Notes under the pieces: model-generated | The model's input: the letters and a program-made list of their open reading frames with translations, nothing else | What the model was told of the DNA's origin: nothing | Databases searched by the model: none | Source: Strongylocentrotus purpuratus | Taxonomy: Eukaryota; Echinodermata; Echinoidea; Camarodonta; Strongylocentrotidae | DNA: 64,000 nucleotides | Direction: 5' to 3' | Assembly: GCF_000002235.5 (NCBI RefSeq) | Contig: NW_022145596.1 | Span: 31,284,140-31,348,139, forward strand | Position numbers and translations under genes: made by a program | In this document: positions 36,101 through 45,057 of the stretch, in pieces | Position numbering within the stretch: position 1 is the stretch's first letter | How the letters are laid out: each line of letters opens with the position of its first letter

Positions 36101-39100
36101 AACGATAATGGCTTCAAAATAATAAAAAATCATGCCAATATATGCACCTTTAAGTAAGTATTTAACTAGAATAAAGTTGATATGTCAGAATTATAAAAAA
36201 TATTTACAATTGTAACATGGCTACATGCAGGGAACAGTAGCAAACCGAGAATAAATATAGAGTTAGTGAATTGCCAACTATCTTTGTGTCAAGTTTAGCT
36301 AGCGGTACAGTGCCCCCCACCCTTGAACTTTTTTCAATTACCCCTAAAATGCCCCTGGTTACAAAGAAAGAGTGCCACTTTAACTTTGTAAAAAGTGCCC
36401 TATCCCTTTTATGTCATGTTCAGTGTTATTTTGGATTTCCTCATTTTCGTAAATTAACTTTTACAACATTGCATTCAGCTACATGTATGAAGAACTACGC
36501 CGGGTCAAGACACTTCCTGTCACATACAAACGAAGCTTAATCTGAATGTGGCCTGATATATATTGATCCTCGCCGGGGACAAAGGGCGTTGCCCTAGCTA
36601 CAAGGCCACGGAGTAGATCCTTACATAACACCTATCGTTCAGGGATGATCCTACATGTATGTTGAAACCGGGGACAAAAGTAACACGTTGCAGAGCTAGG
36701 TAACGGAGCTATATGCTCCATGCATCCCTATATTAGGAACACGCTCTACCACCGACCATACACATTTCGTTGCCCCACATCTGTCCTAAGGGAATTTAGA
36801 CAGGTCCATGGGCAGGTCAATATATCGAGGAACTTTTTACAGCCAAAAACATCGGAAGTAAAATCTTGAATTACCTTTAAGAAAAAATCTAGACCAATAA
36901 GAGCTTGATTTTCATTTTTTATTTAGGTCCAAAAAACCCCAAGATGTTAGGCCTGTATTTGGCGAAAGTTTCATGGAGGAATTCTAATTCTAATGAGCAG
37001 TAAAGTGTTGCGTAATCCAAGTGGTATATACATGTAACATTATCCTGGTACTATTATTTTAACAATCAATTTGTATGTAAAAATGCTTTCAGTACTTCTT
37101 TCTTCGATTAAAAAAAAAAGGAAATTAACTCGTTTTCAGTCATATTCTTTTAAAATTGTTGTATCATTGATAAATGTTCAACATGATTCAGTATCGCGTC
37201 TGGCAAACTGATATGTACATTTTAAATTCGATTCTATATGTTTGAAATAATGTTATCTAAGTGTGAATAAATCGCTGGAAATTGAACATAACTCAAAGTC
37301 TGTATTTTATGTTGTGTTATTTTTGTACGTACATGTATTTCATTTACTATATACAATACATGTTTAGAATGTTTGCAACTCGAGGAGATTTCCAGAGAGT
37401 AAAGAGAGATTGGGAGGGTAAGAAATATATATATATATATTTAGAGAGAGAGAGAGAGAGAGAGAGAGTGGGGGGGGGGGGGGAGAAAAGTGAGATATGT
37501 ACAGTATATTAAAAAAAGAGTAAAATAGAGTGTTTGTGTGGACATACAAAGAAAATATTATAATTATAATTACGATGATAATACCATTAATAAGAATTAG
37601 ACAAATAGTAACAATAATAATAATGACAATGATAATGCAACGGTGAAGAAAAATACTATAATAAGCCCTCAAACAGCTTCCTGAAAAACAGTCAACTACA
37701 ATGACAAATTATTAACAGAGTAGAGAAATAAAGATAAATAGATTTTCTCTCTACTTAGATAAAATCCCCATCGCGCGATCATTTTTTTTCTTCCTATTTA
37801 GCTATCTCTCTCTCACACTCTCTCTCTCTCGCTCTCACTTTCATCCACTGCCCTTTTATCTTACTCCCTCTTGCTGTCATTATGTTTCACTCTCACCTTA
37901 TTGTTTACCTTTCCTCTCCGTTTCACAGCCTTTCTACTTATCATGTCTATTTTTCACTTTGTTTTGCCCTTCTGTATTTCTATCACTCTATTTCATTATC
38001 TCTTTTTTTCGGACACCTTTTTTTGCTTTCGTCCTCCCTATTTCTCTCTTGCATAGTTTTTTTTCCTTCTTATCTTTATCATGCCCTTTCAAGCCTCATT
38101 TCCCTTTAAAATGTTCCCTTCTCCTCGTAGCCATCTTTTTTCCTTTACTATTTCATCTATCATGTCTTCCTCTTTCTGACGTTTCACTACCTCGTCTCAC
38201 GGGTCAGTATACGATACTAGAAAGTGATGAGGTTTATACACGAATATAAAGTACTGTAATTACCCGATGAATACTGAAGGTAAGTGGTGAAGAAAGCAAT
38301 CGATGTAAACAAGACACGATTAAACGATTGTGCAGCTGGTCGAATCATCCTACCAATGCCCTCATAACCATATTTACACGATTACACGGTTACACGTTTG
38401 TTGCATCTGGTCGAATCATTCCACCAATGCACTTAGCTATTTACACGATTACACGATTCAGAGCGACATTCTTCAATCGTGTAAATTTACACGATTACAC
38501 AGTCACACGATTGTTACATCTGGTCGAATCATCCCACCAATGCACTTAGCTGCACGATTACACGATTCAGAGCGACATTCTTCAATCGTGTAAATCTACA
38601 CGATTACACAGTTACACGATTCAGGTGAATCGTGTAAACCGTGTAATCCAAAAAATATATCGTGTAATCGTCACTATGAACATGAATGACAAAGAAAGCG
38701 GACAAAATATACAGTTTCTCAGGTACATAAAGGAACATCCCTTCACTGCTATTATGTAAAAAGGTGAATATGCATGTGACACCTGTTCTACATGCACATT
38801 TTTACATAATAGCAGTGAAGGGATGTTCCTTTGTCTACCTGAGGAACTGTATATTTTGTCCGCTTTCTTTGTCATTCATATTCATAGTTGGAGATTTTCG
38901 CGTGTACTGTATGTGCCCCCCCCCCCCCCCAAAAAAAAAAAAAAACCCATCAAACTCTGGCTACGGCCTGCTTAATTGCTCTGCCGTGTAGAGCTATATA
39001 ATTACATGCAAGGATTCAATAATTCATGATGATAACTTTTACAGGGGGGCTTACACCCTACAAGCTCTGCTTTTTAGTTTGCCCTCCTTCCCTTTCAATT

Positions 39101-39423
39101 TCATGTTGATTTTTTTTAATGTATTGTATTGTGCAAATTGATCTATATGTATATAAATATGTGAATATGTTAAAATGTACCATCATTGTAAATATGAACG
39201 ATTGAAAGAGGAAAAATAAATGAATTGAATTGAATTGAATTGAATAATGTTTCAGATCACAGGTAGTATCACCCCCCCCCCCCAATACATTCACCAACGG
39301 CTTATCATTATTGTTGCCAAATGAAATGCCCAACGGTATAAAACATAAGAGATCCTAAATTCCTACCTGAGTTGGAAGAGACGTGCGCAGCAGAACACAC
39401 AAAATAGCCACGATATTCTTCAT
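20246..39423 (-). CDS. IDS: Iduronate-2-sulfatase (lysosomal sulfatase)
   Basis: Removes the 2-O-sulfate from iduronate in dermatan and heparan sulfate in the lysosome. Six exons between 26852 and 20246 join cleanly and align along the human enzyme. Catalytic residues are all present (numbered with an 18-residue leader): D32 and D33 in VIDDL, the formylglycine cysteine C70 in CAPSR, K121 and H124 in GKVFHP, H232 in HKPHIP, D340 and H341 in GDHG, K353 in WCKFSN. Nine or so N-glycosylation sequons fit a lysosomal glycoprotein. The full length would be about 585 residues (human 550). The nearest signal-peptide exon is at 39367-39423, across a 12.5 kb repeat-filled intron, but it is two bases too long for the phase of exon 2. 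A matching copy with the right phase lies at 60666 on the other strand. The gene body itself shows no defect. Confidence 0.9.
21248..21524. mobile_element. hAT-like MITE with 8-bp target duplication
   Basis: 277 bp in IDS intron 6. Ends are inverted (CAGGGGCGGTGAT against ATCACCGCCCCTG), and the perfect 8-bp direct repeat CTTAGGTG lies at 21240-21247 and 21525-21532. Terminal CAGGGGCGG and an 8-bp duplication fit the hAT superfamily. There is no transposase. Confidence 0.85.
21810..21936 (-). CDS. IDS: IDS exon 6
   Basis: 127 nt, phase 0 to 1. It starts [16 protein letters not shown] and ends in LFGDHG, which carries the second metal-binding Asp and His. Confidence 0.95.
21937..23754 (-). 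other. IDS intron 5
   Basis: Holds poly-C/poly-G tracts at 22150, 22834, 22866, 22945 and 23564, a fragment of the GTACGCAGG-type repeat from about 22822, and the duplicated block listed at 23125. No gene. Confidence 0.6.
23125..23515. repeat. Two tandem copies of an approximately 195-bp block
   Basis: Copies at about 23125-23320 and 23325-23515 share CATTTAGTACAT, AAAATTTCCTTCTTAGGTAT and AAGCTCCCTA(T/C)CGTGGGAGG. They belong to a G/C-tract-bearing interspersed element. Confidence 0.75.
23755..24186 (-). CDS. IDS: IDS exon 5
   Basis: 432 nt, phase 0 to 0. It contains [20 protein letters not shown], with the substrate-binding His, and three sequons (NVSD, NLSI, NMSF). Confidence 0.95.
24820..24908 (-). 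CDS. IDS: IDS exon 4
   Basis: 89 nt, phase 1 to 0. It encodes [15 protein letters not shown], matching the YSWSFPPYHP region of the human enzyme. The acceptor (TGACAAG) has a weak pyrimidine tract, but frame and homology support it. Confidence 0.85.
25300..25510. repeat. (ATT/ATC)n microsatellite
   Basis: Imperfect ATT, ATC and CTT triplets in IDS intron 3. Open frames through it are artefacts. Confidence 0.85.
25635..25812 (-). CDS. IDS: IDS exon 3 (active-site cysteine)
   Basis: 178 nt, phase 0 to 1. It carries [20 protein letters not shown], the sulfatase signature in which the cysteine becomes formylglycine, and GKVFHPG with the catalytic Lys and His. Confidence 0.95.
26037..26056. repeat. 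End of a CAGTGGCGTAATGAG-type element
   Basis: CTCATTACGCCACTG is the terminus also seen at about 27797 and 59089-59102. The other end of this copy was not identified. Confidence 0.4.
26150..26245 (-). repeat. Partial duplicate of the IDS exon 2 3' end and donor
   Basis: On the minus strand ATGGTGCAG plus GTAAGGACAA at about 26228-26246 mirrors exon 2's ATGGTGCAG plus GTAACGACAA, and the following 80 bases resemble the start of intron 2. No proper acceptor was seen upstream, so it is probably not an exon. Confidence 0.4.
26523..26690 (+). repeat. Dispersed repeat, copy 2
   Basis: Inverted relative of 11213-11395. It ends 20 bp from the exon 2 donor. Confidence 0.75.
26710..26852 (-). CDS. 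IDS: IDS exon 2
   Basis: 143 nt, enters in phase 1, leaves in phase 0 (GTAACG donor). It encodes the first sulfatase strand with the metal-binding Asp pair ([10 protein letters not shown]) and the [11 protein letters not shown] motif. Confidence 0.9.
26940..27190. repeat. (AAT)n then (ACT)n microsatellite
   Basis: About 60 bp of AAT units, then about 130 bp of ACT units, in IDS intron 1 just upstream of exon 2. Confidence 0.9.
27215..27510 (-). repeat. Interspersed element, inverted relative of 61900-62260
   Basis: Shares TGACACTGCCCCCTCT, TACCCGGGA(T/G)CTCCTAA and GGCCTTTTCA(A/G)GTCTGAGAA with the reverse complement of the right-hand copy. It ends in a GCGCTATA-type tail near triplet repeats, so it may be a SINE-like element. 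Confidence 0.65.
27790..28235 (+). repeat. Copies of the 113-bp repeat with its flanking module
   Basis: Starts CAGTGACGTAATGAG. It contains GGCGTGGGGTCCAGGG and about three partial units ending GGTCAGATGAGCAT. The flanking module matches the reverse complement of 58900-59110. Confidence 0.7.
28976..29042. repeat. GTGTGTCCATATAT tandem
   Basis: Short array of a 16-bp-type unit passing into GT repeats, inside the left end of the foldback element. Confidence 0.8.
29085..30480 (+). repeat. Left inverted arm of foldback element
   Basis: Mirrors 34625-32290. The triplicate (29271-29606), hairpin-rich 29680-29870 and purine ladder (29975-30475, about four units) follow in order. Confidence 0.85.
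29271..29606 (+). repeat. 109-bp unit, three tandem copies (left arm)
   Basis: ACAGAGGGCG recurs at 29271, 29380, 29489 and 29598, exactly 109 bp apart. The copies look identical by eye. Confidence 0.9.
31600..31945 (+). repeat. Units of the 113-bp repeat inside the foldback element
   Basis: About three units with GGGGCGGAGCCC, AGAAGCTCAGG and CTTATTTGTGACA, like the array at 57.8-58.7 kb. They lie in the spacer between the two arms. Confidence 0.75.
32000..32220 (+). other. Low-copy-looking segment inside the foldback element
   Basis: About 220 bp of mixed, non-repetitive sequence breaking the pyrimidine ladder, open for 69 codons on the plus strand. I do not recognise the peptide; it could be captured DNA or chance. 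Confidence 0.3.
32300..33720. repeat. Pyrimidine ladder with poly-G blocks
   Basis: About eleven units of 90-125 bp. Each has a CAAGAGCCCTTCGCCCCC core, C/T-only DNA (TTTCTTTCCTTTTATCTTC) and a GGCGGGGGG run. Long open frames cross it only because C/T DNA lacks stops. Confidence 0.9.
34102..34437 (-). repeat. 109-bp unit, three tandem copies (right arm)
   Basis: CGCCCTCTG recurs at 34102, 34211, 34320 and 34429, exactly 109 bp apart; reverse complement of the left-arm triplicate with no difference noticed. Confidence 0.9.
35640..35790 (+). repeat. Direct repeat pair, copy 1
   Basis: Matches 36860-36997, sharing AAGATGTTAGGCC(G/T)GTATT and GGCGAAAGTTTCA. No coding homology recognised. Confidence 0.75.
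36860..36997 (+). repeat. Direct repeat pair, copy 2
   Basis: See the copy at 35640; about 1.2 kb apart in the same orientation, in IDS intron 1. Confidence 0.75.
37440..38170. repeat. Low-complexity GA and CT tracts
   Basis: A GA run at 37443-37468 followed by poly-G, then loose C/T-rich DNA at 37800-38170. No gene. Confidence 0.7.
38305..38655. repeat. ACACGATT-rich minisatellite
   Basis: Two to three degenerate units of 80-130 bp containing GGTCGAATCAT(C/T)CCACCAATG and TTACACGATTACACGATT, plus their inverted form AATCGTGTAA. Both orientations of the core occur, so local hairpins are likely. Confidence 0.8.
38672..38890. repeat. Near-perfect palindrome, arms about 95 bp
   Basis: Left arm about 38672-38765 (ATGAATGACAAAGAAAGCGG to TATTATGTAAAAA) and right arm about 38796-38890 are inverted copies with few mismatches, around a loop of about 30 bases. 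MITE-like, with no known family. Confidence 0.85.
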
Positions 39424-39600
39424 AATTCCTTCAACAATTAGCCTATATCTATGACCGCAAACAGAACCGTTTGGAGCAGGTTATATGATCAGGGTGCAGA
39501 CCGTGTGTGTTCTCAGCTTGAATTGTAAGCAGTAGATCTTGACAGACTGCAATTTGTCTCCATGGTTGAGTGATTCAGAAAGAGCGAATTGGTCTAAAAC
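39361..39600 (-). repeat. Inverted duplicate of 60420-60740 (IDS promoter and exon 1)
   Basis: The core match covers exon 1 and about 60 bases upstream (CCTGCTCCAAACGGTTCTGT, then TTGCGGTCATA). A second matching block is GCTCTTTCTGAATCACTCAA. Confidence 0.9.
39367..39423 (-). CDS. IDS: IDS exon 1 (signal peptide; phase does not fit exon 2)
   Basis: ATG followed by [12 protein letters not shown], a good signal-peptide core, ending at CAG with donor GTAGGA. The length is 57 nt (phase 0), but exon 2 needs phase 1 (55 nt, as in the copy at 60666). The difference is an extra GC in the CTGCTGCGCACG stretch. As read here the start would be out of frame with the sulfatase, so this copy may be inactive or polymorphic, or it may contain a sequence error. 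Confidence 0.6.
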
Positions 39601-41909
39601 CATTTTTTTGAGCGTCCATTTTTTCGGAGCGTCCGATATAATTGTCGGGGTGATTGTCCCGGGACGGATGGCCATGATTAGAAACAAAATAGATTGATTG
39701 ATAATAATCCTGTGATTCGGTATTTTAAACTGTTGTACACGCGTGTACTTGAAAATAATAGTGTGTCCAATGGCGTACGCAGGAGTTTTTCAAGAGGGTG
39801 CTACATAATATAAAATTGGACGGCATCATTATAATGTGACCCCGCGAGCTAGGTAGCGAAGCAACCAAAAAGGAGAGGGGGTGGGAGGGGGTTATTCCAC
39901 CCATCGTTGTGAATTTTGATATCCTAGCTTTTAAAAACATGGGGTTTTCCTGCATTTCAAGTTTTCCCCTCCATATTTTACCGAAAATAAAGATAGACAT
40001 ATGAAATAGAAGACATACATGTACGTTACAATGATACTCAATCCACATGTCAGATTAAGTAAAATGTGAGGAACCTATATTGAAAAAGCGGTGCTTGTAT
40101 ATTATAGGTTCCTGATAAGTAGATGAAACTGTAGCAGTAGATCGAGGCAGCAGGGAGAGATGTAACTTAGATTTAATTTAATTTTAACACAATGGAATGA
40201 GGACATTTGTATACAAATACGTTAGCACCAATACCTAGAGTCACCTGGTTAAAATGCGTATTAGTCAGCCATGCAAATTGGTTAGCAAGGCTGACGTATG
40301 GATATAGTAATTAATTCAAGAATATAATACACGAAAGGTCAAGCTGCATCAGATTGCTCTCTCCCCATATATATTTCTTTCTTTCTCTCCCTCTCTGTCT
40401 CTCTTGCTCGATCCCTGTTTAAATGTCTTTCTTTCTCTCTTTCTCGCTCTCCATATCTCTCTATGTCTCTTCCTGACCTATATAATGTTTCTTTCTATTT
40501 CTCCCTCTACCTCTCTCTTTGTCTCTTCCTCTATATGTTTTTTTCTTTCTCTCCACCTCCCTCTCTCTATGTATCTCTCTCTCTCTCTGTCTCTCTCCCT
40601 ATTCAGCATCTGTATATATCTTTGTCCTATCATTTGTATCTCTTTGTCATGTAATTCATCTCAAAAGCATCAAACATTTAGGACAAAATGCTGAAATACA
40701 CTGAAAATCATATTTTATACATATATTTTAATCTATGTGCCATAGAAACGTCTTAAGAAGACTTCACATAATTATTCTCTTGGCATAACAAATCTCATTA
40801 TATTTTATTCTGATGGCTTACTTGTTATAAAACATAACAGGTTTGCAGAAATGGGTCAGTCTTGCTTATATTCCTTCTATGAAATTTCAAGCAGAAGTAT
40901 GTGTTTTTAAAGTAAATTACCCATCTTTCTTGTTCAAAATGACAAGGTAGACATTTTGTCCTGCCTTTAAATCGATTACTAGTATTACAATCAGTACAGT
41001 GTTTTTAGCACTTTTAGTACCAAATTTGTCATTTTTCAAATACACAAGCATTTCAGAATAAATCTTTGTGGTTTACATTCTCCTCTCATGATCAATTTCA
41101 AGGAGGTATTTAGAAGGCTATAATTTGTGGCATACATTTCACATTGTATGGATAATAAATAAAAGTGTTTCCTCAAATTCTGTTGAAACTTGACACTATC
41201 TGAGCCTAAAACTGAATCTTTGAGGGGAAAGCCTTGACAAAACAATGATATTCAAACTTTCATGAAATTAGATGATGCCTCAATATTTGCAAAGGATTCT
41301 CATGCACTACATACACATCACTTTCCTTATTCAAAAAGGGAAAGAAAGCTTTCAGTACCCTTGCCCCATGCAGTTTAGTCATTAAGCTAGACATGTGTTT
41401 CAAACATTCCAATATAGCTAGTAGTCTGACTCAGGCCAGTTCATTGGTATTCTGCTTGGTTCTGTTAAGATTCTGGGCCAGTATTTAATTCACTGATTAT
41501 CTTCAAAATATAGTTTTTTACTAAGTTTTCAGCTTAGCTCAAATACTTAGCCAACTTTGGTATTCGGTTAAAGCTTTTGGCTGAGTATCGTACCTTAAAC
41601 TGAAGACGGCCATCAAGCAGACTTGAGCATATTATTTTGGAGGCCTTGATTGGCAGGTCCGTGGTTTCTATACACAATTATTTAGTTAATTGCACATTAC
41701 TTTGGAATAACTATGTGACGTCACAATGCTTGGGCAATCTGTATTTTGCCTAAAGCCGGCTTTCTAAAGTATAGTACTTAGATGTGATCTGAATACATGA
41801 AAAACGTTTTACTGAGCTAAGCCACATACTAAGTAAAATACTGAATTAATCCCCATTCTGAATTGAATATGGCCCAAGATACCAGTTTAACTTGTGCGTA
41901 CTACCACCA
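39424..41909. other. Interval between NARS2 3' end and IDS first exon
   Basis: Contains the promoter-proximal part shared with 60.4-60.7 kb (39424-39600), a GGCGTACGCAGG-type element end at about 39767, and a C/T microsatellite at 40372-40605. No further gene seen. Confidence 0.5.
40372..40605. repeat. C/T-rich microsatellite
   Basis: TCTC-type low-complexity DNA. Open frames in it are artefacts. Confidence 0.8.
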
Positions 41910-42054
41910 TCAGAGAAGACAAGAGCCGGGGAATCGTGGAAAGGGAATGACGTCTCGTATGTGGTCCACGCCAAGCAAGAATTGTAGCAGACGCTCAAAG
42001 CCAAGTCCGAAACCACCGTGGGGAACAGTTCCAAATCGCCTTAAATCTAGATAC
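41910..42054 (-). CDS. NARS2: NARS2 exon 12 (motif 3, terminal)
   Basis: 145 nt to the TGA at 41910-41912. [13 protein letters not shown] is class II motif 3; it ends [11 protein letters not shown]. Confidence 0.95.
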
Positions 42055-45003
42055 CTGTCAAAGTAAAAGGGAAAATAATATAATATCTCCTCCTAATTAA
42101 GTCAAACCTGCTTTAATGACGACATGTCTACAAAGACCACATTGTTTGTCCCTTGAAAATGGTTTCTCATGGAAACATGTACTTAAGGAACCTGTCTACA
42201 AAGACCACTTGTCTACAAAAACCGTTTGTGTTTCTCGTGGGTTGTTGCTATAGACAGGTTTGACTGTATATCTCTTAATTTCATTTGCTCTCTATTTTTA
42301 TAAAGGAGGTCAACTCAAAATCCAAAGCACTACACAAAACATTGAAGAATGTGTCATATAAACAATAAAATATCAGCAGATGTTCCGTATGGAACGAGAA
42401 GGGTGTTTACTCATACACAGAGTTAATGCCATTCTGGCTCTGAACAGTGGAAACACAACCTTGCTATCTCTGGTCCTTTGCCAAGACATTGATCTACATT
42501 TGCCACACTCCACCCAGGTGAAGTAAATGGGGACCTGGTAGGAATTTATTCCTTGAAACGCAAAGCGCATGACAGCTGCTCTACCAAAGCCAGAGTAATT
42601 ATGCTGCATTATTGTAGAGCGCTTAGACACTTCTGATAAAGTAAGTGTTAGGCGCCATATAAGCAAATATAATTGTTTTTATCTATATTTGTCACAACAA
42701 ACCTTGTTTAATATAGGACACTTTCATTCAATCTACTGATCTACATATATCTGTTTTTTTTTTCCTATTTTGATTAATACTGGAACCAGCAAAAAGGTTC
42801 TACATACCATTGGTAATCATCCTGTAGTCCTGAGTGTTGTATTCTACGCTGGAGTACATCTAGGCGTTCCTCCCTTAAACTACCACCTATCAGCTCTCCT
42901 ATCCTCGGTACTAACAGATCTACAGCTGCTGCCTGTTAGAGTAAAACATAAACCATCTTCGACATTCATGATAACTCTATCAGTTTTCTATAAAAAATGC
43001 ATAGAGAAGGCAATTTTGAAGAGAGATATATGACTTTTCATATTTTGTTTTTCAATGCATGTTATGTCTATACCCCAATTGACTTTGCCTCCTTCATATG
43101 AATGTATAACCATGTATGTCTATATGTATATTGTATCCTTAATAAATATCACAAATTTCCTTTGCTAAAAGCAAGGTCAACAAAGATGAACCCTAAGAAC
43201 CTATTTTCAATATCATCATGATATTGCAAAATTAATTTTTATTTTCTATCATTTTGGGGTAAGAAAGACATCCAATCATGATTATAATGCATAACCTACT
43301 CTATTTACAAGAAATTGGAAATACCTGTGACCAACAGTTCATAATCACTTCTAGATCATTTACTTTTTGTCCTTTCTCCTTAAAATGAATGTCCTCACTG
43401 TTTTATCACTGCCTTTCTTTTTAGCATTCATGTAAAACGGTTGAATATCCTATGGTAGTCTACCACAAAGAATGCAATGTTACACAGACCCATCCATCTC
43501 AATCAATATATATTTTACCACTTCCACCACAGTTTCCAGACCCAACCTTTCCATGAGCTCACTCGGTAAAATAATAACAAAATTAATAAATATTATTCTT
43601 ACAATAGTAGGGTTAATATCCCTGAAGGCTCGTTCAGATATGGTGTGGTAAACCTCCGCAAAAAGCCACAGCTTTCATTTACGTGTTAATGAATGGGAAA
43701 TGCATGCAGCAAAGGACTTGCGCATATTCACTGCGCTCTGTGTTATAAGATACAGAAACGTGAAGCGTACTGCATCATAAAAGAACAAAATATTTTCAAA
43801 GATGCTAACGGCTTTCCATAATTGTTAAGTCCAATTAACGCGCTCATCCCGTGCAGGGCTCCAGTTTCCAGTGGGACGTGTTCATCGGGACGTGTTCAAA
43901 TGTGGGATGAACACGTCCCACTGGAAACTGGAGCCCTGCACGGGATGAGCGCGTTAATTGGACTTAACAATTATGGAAAGCCGTTAGCATCTCTGAAAAT
44001 ATTTTGTAAAAGTTATTTAAAAAGGCATAAAATGTTGATTCAAATCATTCATAATTTCTATTATCAAGGAGATTTCATGTTCTTGATGTGGAATTTATGA
44101 AAAGTCTAAAATACTTGATTTTTTGCCTTTGAATATATTTTATTTTAAGGCTACAAATGGCTCTCCATAATGTTTTTAAGTCCAACTTACAGTTCAGTTC
44201 GACTTAGGATGTTTGTGAAACGGAATGCTTTCACAGTGTACTTACCGTTTTATCATCGCCATTCTGCCTGGCATAGAAGGGTTTAATGTCTTTGGGATAG
44301 TCTACTACAAAGACTGGGATGTTTCCACAGTGATGAACTAAGAAGGTTTCATGTTCAGAATGCAGGTCAATGCCCCACTGACAAGGAGAAAAATGTAATG
44401 AAGAAGAGATGATGGTTGACAATTGCTTTGCTTTGAAGAAGCACTAAAACCAAGATTATTCATTTGAATTATAGGCATGTGAGCAAATAGAGAGAGAGGG
44501 GGAAATGGAAGAATAAAAAGTTAAGAAAATATGTTACAACAAGAACTGAGAAATCTAGCGACAGACTGGAAGAATGAGTCAGAGGCAGATTTTAAAGCTA
44601 TAAAGAAAGAAAGAAAAAAATAGTCCACTGTTATGAAGCGATATAAAGGACTAGAAAGCAACCTGATCATATCGTACAGTCGACCTGTCTATTAAGGTTA
44701 CCCAAGGGCATCAGAAAAAACTGCCACTATTGACAGGTGGCCTCTGTAGACAGGTTCAACAACACACAATTTTCTTTCTTGAGGGAGACAAAATACATTG
44801 ATGATATTACAAAGGTGGTCTTTATAGAGAGATGTCCGCTGGGACAGGTTTGATTGTGTAATTATACTTACTGATGGCGTGAATTCAAATTGATCTTTAT
44901 GTCTTTCCAATATTGAGATGGCTTCTGTATAGGGCAGTCTATAACAAAGAAAATGAGAGAGAGAGCGATAGAGAGGGGGAGAGATAGAGAGAGAGAGAGG
45001 AGG

Positions 45004-45057
<54 letters not shown>

